Position numbers and translations under genes: made by a program. The notes under the pieces are model-generated. The model ran no database searches, was not told the DNA's origin, and saw only the letters and a program-made list of their open reading frames with translations. Of a stretch of 64,000 bases of DNA, positions 53,659-63,800 are shown one piece after another; the stretch's first letter is position 1, and each line of letters begins with the position of its first letter. Origin of the DNA: Chitinophaga polysaccharea (GTDB lineage Bacteria; Bacteroidota; Bacteroidia; Chitinophagales; Chitinophagaceae). The stretch is taken from NCBI RefSeq assembly GCF_007829335.1, contig NZ_VIWO01000003.1, positions 558,001-622,000 on the forward strand, in the 5' to 3' direction.

Positions 53659-54612
53659 ATGGACTTCTTTAATAAAACAGGCAAAGCTGCCATAGGCAGC
53701 AGACTCCGTATGTTGACGGAAACCATTATGGAAGATGCTGCCCGGATTCACCAGTTATATGGCTCCAACCTGCAACCCAAATGGTTCCCGGTATATTATG
53801 TATTAACGGAGGGGGACGCTAAAACTATCACGGCAATTGCCAAGGAAATCGGGCATTCGCATCCTTCTGTATCCAAGATTATAGGGGAGATGAAGAAAGC
53901 AGGGCTGGTAGCCGAAAATAAAGACAAGGCCGATGGCAGAAGGAACCTGGTGCAGCTTACCAAAAAAGGGTTAGCGCTCAATGAAACACTGCAGCTGCAA
54001 CTGATAGATGTTGGTAACGCCATCGAGGCTATTTCTGCACAGACTACCAACGACTTGTGGAAGGCTATTGCAGAGTGGGAATACCTGCTGGAGCAGCAAT
54101 CGCTGATCAGCCGGGTAACCGCCTTGTGGAAGAAAAGGGAAGCAGATAAAGTAAAGATAGTAGATTATCAACCGGCGTATAAAACCGCCTTTAAGGCATT
54201 GAACGAAGAATGGATATCCCGCTGGTTTAAAATGGAGGCGGCCGATTATCAGTCGCTCGACAACCCCGAAGGATACATCCTTAAAAAAGGAGGGCATATT
54301 TTTGTGGCGCTGTTCAATGATGAACCGGTGGGGGTGTGCGCTTTAATAAAGATGGATGACCCGGACTATGATTACGAAATGGCTAAAATGGCGGTATCTC
54401 CCAAAGCCCAGGGCAAAAGCATAGGCTGGCTGCTGGGACAAGCCATCATTGAGAAAGCACGTTCCCTGGGTGCGCGCAATGTATTCCTGGAAAGCAATAC
54501 CATCCTGAAACCGGCCATCAGCTTATATGAAAAGCTGGGCTTTAAAAAAGTAGTGAACCGGCCTTCTCCTTACGAACGCGCCAATATACAAATGGCTTTA
54601 GATATCGTATAG
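53659..54612 (+). CDS. MarR-type regulator fused to a GNAT acetyltransferase
   Basis: 317 residues. Residues 1-150 form a MarR winged-helix (ITAIAKEIGHSHPSVSKIIGEMKKAGLVAENKDKADGRRNLVQLTKKG contains the recognition helix and wing). Residues ~160-317 form a GNAT acetyltransferase with the acetyl-CoA loop in MAVSPKAQGKSIGWLLGQAII and a C-terminal SLYEKLGFKKV segment. MarR-GNAT fusions are a known arrangement in bacteria; the DNA and small-molecule partners of this one are unknown. The upstream palindrome suggests it represses itself. Confidence 0.92.
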   Translation: MDFFNKTGKAAIGSRLRMLTETIMEDAARIHQLYGSNLQPKWFPVYYVLTEGDAKTITAIAKEIGHSHPSVSKIIGEMKKAGLVAENKDKADGRRNLVQLTKKGLALNETLQLQLIDVGNAIEAISAQTTNDLWKAIAEWEYLLEQQSLISRVTALWKKREADKVKIVDYQPAYKTAFKALNEEWISRWFKMEAADYQSLDNPEGYILKKGGHIFVALFNDEPVGVCALIKMDDPDYDYEMAKMAVSPKAQGKSIGWLLGQAIIEKARSLGARNVFLESNTILKPAISLYEKLGFKKVVNRPSPYERANIQMALDIV

Positions 54613-54626
54613 TCGTTGCTGTTATA

Positions 54627-54745
54627 AGCAAAAAGCATAAAGCGGAAAGCAAAAAGCTATTGACGCGAATGATGTTAGTGGACATAATATCCGCTCTTGT
54701 CATCCTCTTCAATAGCTTTTTGCTTTCCGCTTTATGCTTTTTGCT
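54627..54745. repeat. dispersed inverted-repeat element, copy 2
   Basis: Two perfect 37-bp arms, 54627-54663 and 54709-54745, with a 45-nt centre. The arms are AAGC/GCTT-rich and contain AAAGCGGAAAGC on the left and GCTTTCCGCTTT on the right. The centre words CGCGAATGA, ATATCCGCT and TCATCCTCT match copy 1 at 17384-17487. It lies between the MarR-GNAT and sugar transporter genes. Confidence 0.75.
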
Positions 54746-54815
54746 TTCTACTCCGTATATTGGAACGTTGAATACGACAGTTCCACGTTATATAAAAAAA
54801 TTAAAAACTCAGCAG

Positions 54816-56072
54816 ATGCTATCACCCGAATCGCCGGCAGCCGAAAAGAGGGCTACTTCCGCTGCCCCGGCAAAATTTACCGAGAAAAAATATGTGATTA
54901 CCCTGATATTCGTTACCTCTCTGTTCATGTGCTGGGGCATTGCCCTCACGATGGGGGACGTGCTGAACAAACATTTCCAAAACGTATTGAATGTATCCAA
55001 GTCCCAATCCGGGTTGGTACAGTTTTCCATCTTTGGCGCCTATGCGCTGATGGGAGTCCCGGCGGGGTTATTTATTAAAAAGATGGGGTACAAAAATGGG
55101 GTGCTTTTAGGGCTTACTCTATATGCCATGGGCGCCTTCCTGTTTGTGCCTGCCGCCAATGCCGGCTCTTTTGCCGTTTTCCGGATAGCCCTGTTTGTAC
55201 TGGCTTGTGGCATGGCTACGCTGGAAACGGTGGCGCATCCCTTTATGGCTGCCCTGGGCGATCAACGTACCAGCGACCAGCGTATTAACTTTGCGCAATC
55301 GTTCAATGCCGTTGGTGCCATGGTTGGCCCTACACTGGGTACGCATTTCCTGCTTAGCGCCACCCACGAGGCCGGAAATGAATTAGTATCAGTTAAGCAG
55401 TTATATATTTATATCGGTGTCGTAATCGCTGCTATCGCCATTGCGTTTGCTTTAGTGAAAGTGCCGCCGGTTACAGACCCGCACGATGGGGCCGGGGAAG
55501 CAGCAGTGGTAAAGGATGACCACAAAACATTATTTCAGCATAAAAACTTCGTATGGGCAGTTGTCGCCCAGTTCTTTAACGTAGCCGCACAGGCAGGCAC
55601 CTGGGCATTTTTCATCAACTATGGCCACGAGGTAATGCATTTTTCCGACGAGAAAGCGGGTTACTTTATGCTGCCGTTTATGGGGATGATGCTGGCCGGT
55701 CGCTTCGTAGGCACCGCCCTGATGCGTTATATTGCTCCCAATAAATTGCTGGCAGCCTTTGCTCTCGGCAATATGCTGATGTGCATACTGGTAGCGCAAG
55801 GCTGGGGCTGGACTTCTTACATCGCCCTGCTGATGATCAACTTCTTCTTCAGCATCATGTATCCCACCATTTTCAGCCTGGGATTAAAGGACCTTGGGCC
55901 AAAAACCCAACAGGCTTCTTCCTTTATTGTGATGGGGATGTTTGGAGGGGCCGTATTTCCTTTCCTCATGGGCCGCATCGCCGACACCAACATTGCTACC
56001 GCATACTACCTGCCGGTAGTTTGTTATGCGGTGATTTTCCTTTTTGGTTATAAACTGTATAAACTAAGGTAA
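54816..56072 (+). CDS. FucP-family sugar:H+ symporter (MFS)
   Basis: 418 residues from the ATG at 54816; an upstream in-frame start at 54660 would run through the repeat element and is rejected. Twelve helices of the FucP/GluP MFS group: VTSLFMCWGIALTMGDVLNKHFQNVLNVSKSQSG is close to the typical first helix and loop, then ACGMATLETVAHPFMAALGD and FAQSFNAVGAMVGPTLG. It imports L-fucose, galactose, glucose or similar with protons across the inner membrane. It could feed on products of the fucosidase or other glycosidases, but it is not next to them. Confidence 0.93.
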   Translation: MLSPESPAAEKRATSAAPAKFTEKKYVITLIFVTSLFMCWGIALTMGDVLNKHFQNVLNVSKSQSGLVQFSIFGAYALMGVPAGLFIKKMGYKNGVLLGLTLYAMGAFLFVPAANAGSFAVFRIALFVLACGMATLETVAHPFMAALGDQRTSDQRINFAQSFNAVGAMVGPTLGTHFLLSATHEAGNELVSVKQLYIYIGVVIAAIAIAFALVKVPPVTDPHDGAGEAAVVKDDHKTLFQHKNFVWAVVAQFFNVAAQAGTWAFFINYGHEVMHFSDEKAGYFMLPFMGMMLAGRFVGTALMRYIAPNKLLAAFALGNMLMCILVAQGWGWTSYIALLMINFFFSIMYPTIFSLGLKDLGPKTQQASSFIVMGMFGGAVFPFLMGRIADTNIATAYYLPVVCYAVIFLFGYKLYKLR

Positions 56073-56248
56073 GCAGATGAACTACCGCTTTGTAATATGC
56101 CTGCTCCGGGCGGGCCTATCTGCACTGGGCACAACGGGGCGCTGCCAAACTGCGGCCCGATATGGCTACCCTGGATATGGTGGTTACTCTTATTAATACC
56201 AAACGTAAGGGATATTCTGATGAACAAACGGGCCGCATTCATTGTTCC

Positions 56249-56256
56249 TAACTTTG
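56249..56256 (+). promoter_or_regulatory. TAnnTTTG -7 element of the cyclopropane synthase gene
   Basis: TAACTTTG is an exact consensus match, 33 bp before the ATG at 56290. The rest of the 217-bp gap (56073-56289) shows nothing else recognisable. Confidence 0.45.
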
Positions 56257-56289
56257 TAGATACATTGATTCATCAAAGATCGAACAGCT

Positions 56290-57411
56290 ATGGTCCGTAC
56301 ACCAAAAGAAATCATCACTCATCTTTTATCTTCCGCCGGCATTACGGTCAACGGCCAACAACCATGGGACATACAGGTACATGACGACACTTTTTATAAA
56401 GCAGTATTGCACAATGGCTCCCTGGGATTAGGGGAGTCGTATATGCATCAGCAATGGGACTGCGAGTGCCCCGATGAGTTCTTTGCCAAAGTATTGAGGG
56501 CCAACCTGGATGTACAGGTCAGAAAGAGCCTGTCGTTCCAGGCGGAGATTTTAGCGGCCCGACTATTGAATTTCCAGACCTCTTCCCTGGCCTACCGCAA
56601 TGGCAGCGCGCATTACGATATCGGGAATGATCTTTTTGAAGCCATGCTCGACAAGCGGATGACTTATACCTGCGGCTTCTGGGAAAAGGCGCACACCCTG
56701 GATGAAGCGCAGGAGTATAAGCTGGAGCTGAGCTGCCGTAAGTTGCAGTTGCAACCCGGCATGCATGTGCTGGATATCGGCTGCGGCTGGGGGAGTTTTG
56801 CACGCTACGCTGCCGAGCATTACGGCGTAAAGGTAACCGGCATTACCATCTCCAAAGAGCAAGCCGAGCTGGCGGCTGCCCTCTGTAAAGGCCTGCCGGT
56901 AGACATACGGCTTACCGACTACCGCGCAGTACACGAACCATTTGATGCCATTGTATCCCTGGGCATGTTTGAACACGTAGGGTATAAAAATTATGGTACT
57001 TACCTGCAAATGGTGCACCGTTGCCTGAAAGACGATGGGTTGTTTCTGCTACATTCTATTGGTGGCAATACGGCCAACCCGTTTACAGACCGGTGGCTGA
57101 ATAAATACATTTTTCCCCATGCCATGATTCCCACCATCCGGCTGATAGGACAGTTTATAGAAGGATTGTTTGTGATGGAGCACTGGCAAAATTTCAGCGT
57201 TAACTACGATCGTACGCTGATGGCCTGGTACGACAATGTAGTACAGCACTGGGACCAGCTCAAATCCCGTTATGATCCCACTTTTTTCCGCATGTGGAAG
57301 TACTACCTGCTTTCCTGCGCCGGCTCTTTCCGGGCGAGGAAAAGTCAGTTGTGGCAAATCGTGCTTTCAAAAAATGGTGTTCCCGGAGGATACCGGTTTA
57401 ACCTGCCTTAG
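56290..57411 (+). CDS. cfa: cyclopropane-fatty-acyl-phospholipid synthase
   Basis: 373 residues. N-terminal lipid-binding part (SLGLGESYMHQQWDC, then RNGSAHYDIGNDLFEAMLDKRMTYTCGFW, the strongly conserved CFA block), then a SAM-binding Rossmann fold with VLDIGCGWGSFARYAAEHYGVKVTGITISKEQ. It converts cis double bonds in membrane phospholipids to cyclopropane rings using S-adenosylmethionine, usually for stress resistance. Length is close to that of E. coli Cfa. Convergent with the AHSA1 gene, 17 bp apart. Confidence 0.95.
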   Translation: MVRTPKEIITHLLSSAGITVNGQQPWDIQVHDDTFYKAVLHNGSLGLGESYMHQQWDCECPDEFFAKVLRANLDVQVRKSLSFQAEILAARLLNFQTSSLAYRNGSAHYDIGNDLFEAMLDKRMTYTCGFWEKAHTLDEAQEYKLELSCRKLQLQPGMHVLDIGCGWGSFARYAAEHYGVKVTGITISKEQAELAAALCKGLPVDIRLTDYRAVHEPFDAIVSLGMFEHVGYKNYGTYLQMVHRCLKDDGLFLLHSIGGNTANPFTDRWLNKYIFPHAMIPTIRLIGQFIEGLFVMEHWQNFSVNYDRTLMAWYDNVVQHWDQLKSRYDPTFFRMWKYYLLSCAGSFRARKSQLWQIVLSKNGVPGGYRFNLP

Positions 57412-57428
57412 GGCGGTTGCAGGAAATA

Positions 57429-57887
57429 CTATCCCTCTTTTTTCAGGTAGTCGAATCCGCCTGTTCTCAGGTTAATGTTATACTCCAGATATGCTTTTAA
57501 ACAAGCGAGGAAGTTAGCCCATCCTTCGGTATTTCCTTTCAGCCATTTGATACCGGCTTCATTGTTATCCATCTTGCCTTCAGAGATCTTTATCAGTGTA
57601 GCGTTACCGGGTCTTTCCGTGAGTGCAATATTTACGGTGAGATGATGATCTTTAGCGCCTTCCCATTCAAAAGAAACCAATTCATCCGGTACAATTTTCA
57701 GCACTTTGACGGTAAATCGGTCGGGAAATTCCGGGAATTGCCAGGTCACTTCTTTACCGGCTTCCATCGTGGCAGAGCCATTGGAAATAAAATAGCCCGA
57801 CATTTTCTTCGGATCGATAATGGCCTGGAAAACTTCCTGTCTTGGTTTGGCTACCTGGATAGCAGCATTGATTTCTAATGATTGCAT
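57429..57887 (-). CDS. AHSA1/SRPBCC domain protein
   Basis: 152 residues with a Bet v 1-like fold: IQVAKPRQEVFQAIIDPKKMSGYFISNGSATME at the start and GWANFLACLKAYLEYNI closing helix. AHSA1-type proteins have a hydrophobic cavity; many in bacteria are of unknown role. This one is alone on its strand. The stop is 17 bp from the convergent cfa stop, and no hairpin was seen there. Confidence 0.9.
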   Translation of the reverse strand: MQSLEINAAIQVAKPRQEVFQAIIDPKKMSGYFISNGSATMEAGKEVTWQFPEFPDRFTVKVLKIVPDELVSFEWEGAKDHHLTVNIALTERPGNATLIKISEGKMDNNEAGIKWLKGNTEGWANFLACLKAYLEYNINLRTGGFDYLKKEG

Positions 57888-57924
57888 AACAGGGCGTGTT
57901 TGGTGAGGATAACGAATATACGAA

Positions 57925-57987
57925 AAAGAGCCTTGTGAAGGCCTCTTTAAAATGAAACTGACCTTCTTTTTTAGAAAGAAGGTCAGT
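57925..57987 (-). terminator. tandem terminator hairpins after the DUF5689 gene
   Basis: First: a perfect 13-bp stem ACTGACCTTCTTT / AAAGAAGGTCAGT with a TTTAG loop (57957-57987). Second: AAAGAGCCTT / AAGGCCTCTTT with one bulged base (57925-57948), followed on the minus strand by T residues. Together they close the susC-susD-DUF5689 operon. Confidence 0.7.
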
Positions 57988-58012
57988 GGGTAATAGCAGG
58001 TAGCTGATTTTG

Positions 58013-59293
58013 TTAGTAGTTCAGCGCTTTAAAGATGGCAATATCTTCAATGCTGAGGCGACCATTGAAGATGTGGAGATTATCGGTAGTCCCTAATCCC
58101 AGCTTGTTGATACGAAAACGTACAGGGCCTTTTATATTCATCAGGAAGGTAGCAGTTTTGGCGGTGGCGCTGGCATCGCGGATAGTATCGCTGGCGGGCA
58201 GCCAGTTAGCGCCCTGGTTGGTAGAGTATTCCAGCAACCAGCTGCAACTGGCATCGGTATAGTAGGCGCCATATGACAGCGTTACCTTCGACGCGCCATT
58301 GGGCAAATCAAAGTTCATCTGTACATACCCGGGCTTGTCGAGGTTTTGCTGCATACGTATACATTGCTTGCCGGTAGGATTGAACCGGTCGCGGTCTTTC
58401 GTGGTTCCCAATATCGCCTGGTCGAGCAACCACAGGCCTGTTTTCAAGTTGATGGCTTTCGCGGCGTAGCTTCCTTTTTCTGTGGCGTCGGGCGATTCAA
58501 AATCTTCCGGGTAACCGGCATATAAAGGTCCGCTGGCATTACTAACGTCTTTGGCTGTACGTAAACGGAGTTGTTTAACCGTATTACTGTCCGTGAAATT
58601 TCCGCTGGCGTTATAGTACACCGGGATACCCGTGAAGGTGGCGCTGGCTGGCAGTTTGTCTTTTGCAAAGGCGGCGCTTTCCAGGGTATGTAACACGATG
58701 GACGCATTCAACCCATCAAACAGCTGTTTATCTCCCGCATAAGTATCGGTGGGGGATGGCAGGTTTTTAAAATCTGCATTCACTTTTACCAGGGTGCCTT
58801 CATAGTTGGGGAAATTGGCTGCCAGTTCGGAGAGAGAAATGCTCTTCACCGTAACTTTCGCTTTCCGTTTCAGCAGGGTAATTTTATCCGGGCTGATGCC
58901 GCTGAGTTGCAGGGTGCCGGTTGCATTCGACAGGGTGGCGCCTATGATGTTGATGGTAACGGAGTCGCCTACACTATAGTTAACGGCGGTACTGGCGCCC
59001 AAAGCAATGGTAATACCACGGAGGATGCCGCGACCCTGGTCCTGTATCACCAGGTTACCGGCAGCCAGGTTGCCGGAGCTGGTATCGGAAATTACTACGC
59101 CATTGATGCGACCGGCCCCCATCAGGTGGTCGGTGGTCAGTTGAAAGGCGGTGCCTTTAAAAGTGTTGCGCAATACTTCCACGGCGGCTACTGGGCTGGG
59201 GGTGCCATGTGCATAGTCGATATCTTTCTTCAGACAACCGGTGAAGGCCATGCCTGCCAGTAAGAGGGTTGCTGAAAAACGTATATATTTCAT
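58013..59293 (-). CDS. DUF5689 domain lipoprotein
   Basis: 426 residues. Lipobox ending at Cys20 (AFTGC). Residues ~35-230 are the DUF5689 region: FKGTAFQLTTDHLMGAGRINGVVISDTSSGN, LVIQDQGRGILRGITIALG and SVGDSVTINIIGATLSNATGTLQLSGI, an OB-fold-like pattern. The remainder is beta-rich, with a segment ending FNGRLSIEDIAIFKAL. These proteins commonly follow SusC/SusD pairs in Bacteroidota; they are taken to be surface glycan or other ligand-binding proteins, but activity is not established. Last gene of the operon. Confidence 0.85.
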   Translation of the reverse strand: MKYIRFSATLLLAGMAFTGCLKKDIDYAHGTPSPVAAVEVLRNTFKGTAFQLTTDHLMGAGRINGVVISDTSSGNLAAGNLVIQDQGRGILRGITIALGASTAVNYSVGDSVTINIIGATLSNATGTLQLSGISPDKITLLKRKAKVTVKSISLSELAANFPNYEGTLVKVNADFKNLPSPTDTYAGDKQLFDGLNASIVLHTLESAAFAKDKLPASATFTGIPVYYNASGNFTDSNTVKQLRLRTAKDVSNASGPLYAGYPEDFESPDATEKGSYAAKAINLKTGLWLLDQAILGTTKDRDRFNPTGKQCIRMQQNLDKPGYVQMNFDLPNGASKVTLSYGAYYTDASCSWLLEYSTNQGANWLPASDTIRDASATAKTATFLMNIKGPVRFRINKLGLGTTDNLHIFNGRLSIEDIAIFKALNY

Positions 59294-59322
59294 GATTGAT
59301 ATTATTTATTTACGCTAAAGAA

Positions 59323-60780
59323 TTAATTTTTGTTCCACCATACTTTCACGTTCAGGTCATCGCCCCCCATGGCTGTTACTGCTTTCTGGTAGTTGGTACG
59401 GTTGAGCGATTGTACATATACCGGGTATTTGAAGCGTGCCGGCATCACACCATTGTTCTGTAACCCGGGTCCTTTAGGCAATACGGGGTGCCCGGTGCGT
59501 TTGTACTCATGCCATTGCTGGAAGTCGGTGAAGAAGAGGCTATAGTATTTCTGCACCATGATCATCTCCATTTTATCTTCCGGGGAAAGGGCGTCGTTCC
59601 ATTTTACGCCTTCGCGGTTGGTATACCCCGCTGGTACAGCGAGTCCCCAGAGTGTAATCCCGGCCTCCACGCCTTTATTGTAGTAGGTGGCAGGATTGCC
59701 GGAGATATAGCCTTTAAGGGCTGCTTCCGCCAGGATAAACTGCAGCTCGGAATAGTTCATGATGTTCCCCAGCAAGGGTTCATTCATGAGTGCTTTGGGA
59801 TAGTAAGACAGGCGTTGGGGAATATTACCCGGCGCATATCCGCTGGGAATGCCTTCATAAGCGCCGCTCACGGTAGTAGCCCATTTGGCGATGCGGGGAT
59901 CGCCCCATTCTTTCAGGTTATTGATGAAGAAGGAGGAGAGCCCGTTATCCCCGTTGAAGTCAAACTCCCGGTAAGTATAAAACGCGGAAGTATAGGGAGG
60001 TACGCCGGTAAAGCGGAGAATGGCGGATTCGTCGTTGTTCTGGAAGATAGGATAGTTGCCGGTATTCGTTTCTGCGATCTCTTTTATCTTCGCCGCTGCA
60101 TTGATTTCTGTTTTCGCTGATGCGCGCATCAGCAGGCGCAGGTACAGGGAGTTGCCGAACTTACGCCATTGGTTAACCGTGGAATCGCCTTTGTACAGGG
60201 GATCCAGTGGGGCGTCGTCGGTAGGAACGGTTTGTTTTTTAGCGAGCAAGGTATTGGCTTCTTCCAGCTTGCGAAACAGGTCGGTGTAAATATCCTTTTG
60301 CGCGTCAAATTTGGGTTGGTAAATTGTATCGCGCCCCCGGTTGGCCTCCGAGTAAGGCACATCTCCAAACATATCCGTGATCATAGAGGTGGTCCATACA
60401 TCGAGGATCAAACCGATACCCATATACGTACTGGACTGCAATTTTTGGGCGCCTTTATACATATCTACGAAGTTGGTACGGGCCAGGTACCAGTTATTCC
60501 ACATATTATCTGATTCGCCGGGGCGGATGACATAGCGGTGTATTTCATCGGAATTGATGGTGGTTACATGGTCCTGCATCAGCTCATTGGTGAGGCGAAG
60601 CGCGCGGGTTTGGTTATTATTAATTACGCTATATAATGCAGGCGCCAGCAAGGTTTCCGGGGTGGCTACCGGCGATGTGTTGGGATCGTTATTGATGTTG
60701 ACGAAATCCTTTTTGCAGGCCATCATACCGATACAAAGGGCGGCCACTAAAGAAAAGGCAGTGATCCTGATATTTTTCAT
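59323..60780 (-). CDS. SusD/RagB family lipoprotein (SusD-like_2 type)
   Basis: 485 residues. Lipobox ending at Cys22 (IGMMAC). Typical of the SusD-like_2 group: NNDPNTSPVATPETLLAPALYSVI and RTNFVDMYKGAQKLQSSTYMGIGLILDVWTTSMITDMFGDVPYSEA, then FILAEAALKGYISGNPATYYNKGVEAGITLW. It is the surface binding partner for the SusC transporter encoded 23 bp upstream. Ligand unknown. Confidence 0.93.
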   Translation of the reverse strand: MKNIRITAFSLVAALCIGMMACKKDFVNINNDPNTSPVATPETLLAPALYSVINNNQTRALRLTNELMQDHVTTINSDEIHRYVIRPGESDNMWNNWYLARTNFVDMYKGAQKLQSSTYMGIGLILDVWTTSMITDMFGDVPYSEANRGRDTIYQPKFDAQKDIYTDLFRKLEEANTLLAKKQTVPTDDAPLDPLYKGDSTVNQWRKFGNSLYLRLLMRASAKTEINAAAKIKEIAETNTGNYPIFQNNDESAILRFTGVPPYTSAFYTYREFDFNGDNGLSSFFINNLKEWGDPRIAKWATTVSGAYEGIPSGYAPGNIPQRLSYYPKALMNEPLLGNIMNYSELQFILAEAALKGYISGNPATYYNKGVEAGITLWGLAVPAGYTNREGVKWNDALSPEDKMEMIMVQKYYSLFFTDFQQWHEYKRTGHPVLPKGPGLQNNGVMPARFKYPVYVQSLNRTNYQKAVTAMGGDDLNVKVWWNKN

Positions 60781-60803
60781 GATACTTCTTTTTGCGATAA
60801 AAA

Positions 60804-63800
60804 CTAGAATGATGCGGTAAGGTTAATACCAAAGCTCCGGGTGGAGGGGAACTGACCGATTTCAAAACCGGCGTTGATGTCTCCATCTCCCAGTGTACCA
60901 AATTCCGGGTCAAAGGAAGGCCAGTGGCTGAATACCAGCAGGTCGCGGCCATACAGGCCGATGGTGCCTTTTGTGAACCCGATTTTTTTCAGGAATTGTG
61001 GAGTGAGCGTGTAGTCCAACCTGGTTTCCCGCAATTTGATAAAGTCGGTGCTGAACAGGTTAGATTCGATATTGTCCCGCTTGAAGTGTTCGGAATAATA
61101 AGTTTGAATGTTAGCCGCCACCACCTCATTTTTACGGAAGGTGCCATCTGCATTCCTGATGACGCCATCGCCAATGATACCGTTATAACGGCCGGGGATG
61201 GTCTTTTTCAGTTTGCCTTCTTCTGCCAGTACGGAGTGGGTGAGGGAGTAAGCTACCCCACCGGTTTGCCCGTCGAACAGGAAGCTGAAACGGAATTTTT
61301 TATAGGTAAAGGTGTTGGTGATCCCTGCTTTCCAGTCGGGATTGGTATTACCGAGGTAAGAAGCGGTTTCGGACAACAGCGGATAGCCCTGATCGTTATA
61401 GATGATTTGTCCGTTGGGAGAGCGTTGATAGCCCAGGCCATAGATATCGCCCATCCGTCCGCCGGGGCGGGCTTCGATGGAACCACGACCAGCGGGACCG
61501 GTAGACATTACATAGGTTTCAATGCCATCGGGGAGAGAGCTGATACGGCTGCGGTTAGCGGCAAAAGTACCATTCACGATCCAGGTAATACCTTTGGTTT
61601 TTTTCACCGGTGTGGCATTGGCTTCTATTTCAATACCCTTATTGGCCACTGTACCGGCATTGATGATGGCGCCTTTGAAGCCGGTGGCTTTGTCGAGCGG
61701 CGCTTGTATAATCTGGTTGTGTGTATTGTTTTGATAGAAGGTGATGCCGAAGCCCAGTCGGTTCTGGAACAGGCTGGCATCTACCCCTGCTTCCACGCTG
61801 ATGGTTTTCATCGGCTTCAGGTTGGGGTTGGCGATGTATCCGGGATTGGAAAGACCGCTCTGGAATTGTTCTTTCAGGTAGCCGAAGCGGGTAAAGTAAG
61901 GAGTGGTACCGCCACTACCTACCCCTGAAACGGAGGATCTTACCTTCAACAGGGAGATGGCTGCCGGCAGTTTAAAGATATCCGACAGGATAGCCGATGC
62001 ATTGATAGACGGGTAGAAGAAAGAGGTGTTGTCCGTGGAGGTTTCTGACGCGAGAGTGCTGCTCCAGTCGTTACGCGCAGTCACATCCAGGAACAGGTAG
62101 TTATTGTAGCTGAACTGGGCCAGGCCATAAAAGCTGTTTACCGCATATTGGGAGCTGTATGGCAATGCTACCGGGATGTTTTTGCTGTTGGCAAAATTGT
62201 ATACGCCGGGATACCGGAGTTTGTCGGCCCGTACTTCGTCGCGGTTGTAGAAGTTGCGCATCTGGCTGCCTCCGACGGAGATGGTGGCGTCAAACTTGCG
62301 GGTAACCGCACGGTGGTAACGCAGGAGGAAGTCGTTGTTGAGTTCGCGGGAGTAGATGTTTTGTGTACGGAACATACCATCTGCAAACTTCTGGGTATTT
62401 TTCGGACGTTGCTGGGAACGGCTTTCTGTGCTGTAATCCAGCGAAGTACGCACCATCAGGCTGAGGTCTTTGGTGAAGTTGTAGGTAGCGGATATATTGC
62501 CAATAACGCCGTTGCGGTTTACTTTATTCAGCATTTCATAAGCCTGCAGGTAAGGATTGTCGAGCAGGCTGCTGAAAGGGCGGTTTTGCGCCATTTGTTC
62601 CTGCCCGGGTAACCAGTATTCCTTGAACCAGTCGAGGTTGGCGTTGGGCACCATACCGCGGATGAAATACATGATCGTTTGGTTGTTGTAACCGCTGGAG
62701 GGCAGGTTATCGCTTTTCTTATTGGTATAATTTACTTTGGTAGCAATCTGCAGTTTATCTGATACTTTATGGTTGACGGATAATGCTACCGTGTTTCTGC
62801 TGTAGCCGGTATTGGGTACGATCCAGTTGTTATTCAGGTTGGTATAGGATAAGCGGATGGAGGTATTGTTATTACCGCCTTCCAGGGTTACGCTGTTGGT
62901 AAATGTTTTGGCGGTATTAAAGAAGTCTTTACGGTTGTTTTTATAAGGCACCCAGGGTGTTCTGACAGTGCCACCCGTATGGGTAACGGGATCATACTGG
63001 TAGTATATTTGTCCGTCGAATTTTGGGCCCCAGGCAGAGCTGGTGCTGCGGGTGCTGGCGCCATCGGCGGTAGCGCCGTAAGAGTACCAGGTATCTTGCC
63101 CGGATGCGCCCTGCCCGTATTCGTATTGATAGTCGGGCCAGCGGTTAATCGTTTCGAAGGTAGCGTTGGAGTTAACGGTAACGCCTAAGCCTTTTTTCAC
63201 TTTACCGGCTTTGGTGGTGATAATGATGGCGCCGTTGGCTCCCCTGGCGCCATAGAGGGCGGCAGCGCCGGGACCTTTCAATACGGATACGCTTTCAATA
63301 TCATCGGGATTGATATCATTCAGGCTGGTACCAAAATCGGTGGGGGAATCGCCATCGAGATAGGAGCCGCTGCCATTCCCGGTTTGTTTGCCGCTGCTAC
63401 CGTTGATAATAACGCCATCTACCACGATGAGGGCTTCGCTGCTGCCGGTGATATTGTTTTCGCCGCGCAGTATAATTTTAGTGGAACCAGCGGGGCCTCC
63501 GTTGGATTTCAGCATATTGAGGCCGGCCACTTTCCCGGTGAGGGCGTTGGTCCAGTTGTTACTCAGCGCGTCGGTAAGTTGTTCATTGCTTACTTTGCTG
63601 ACAGCGTATCCCAGTGCTTTTTCATCACGTTTAATGCCCAGCGCTGTTACCACTACACCTTCCAGCTGGGTAATGTTTTGCTGCATTTTTATTTTGAGAT
63701 TGGCCGCAGCGCCGGCTACCGGGTAGGTATATGGAACGAGGCCGATGGCGCGGAATACCACGTGGCTGCCAACAGGGGCCTGTATATCGAAGATGCCGTT

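Noticed and set aside
54660..54815. N-terminal extension of the FucP-type transporter
   Set aside because: The extra 52 codons would be encoded largely by the inverted-repeat element; the ATG at 54816 leads straight into the normal N-terminus.
60924..61928. Open reading frame of 334 codons opposite the SusC gene
   Set aside because: It lies wholly inside a strong SusC barrel and has no recognisable motif or start context.
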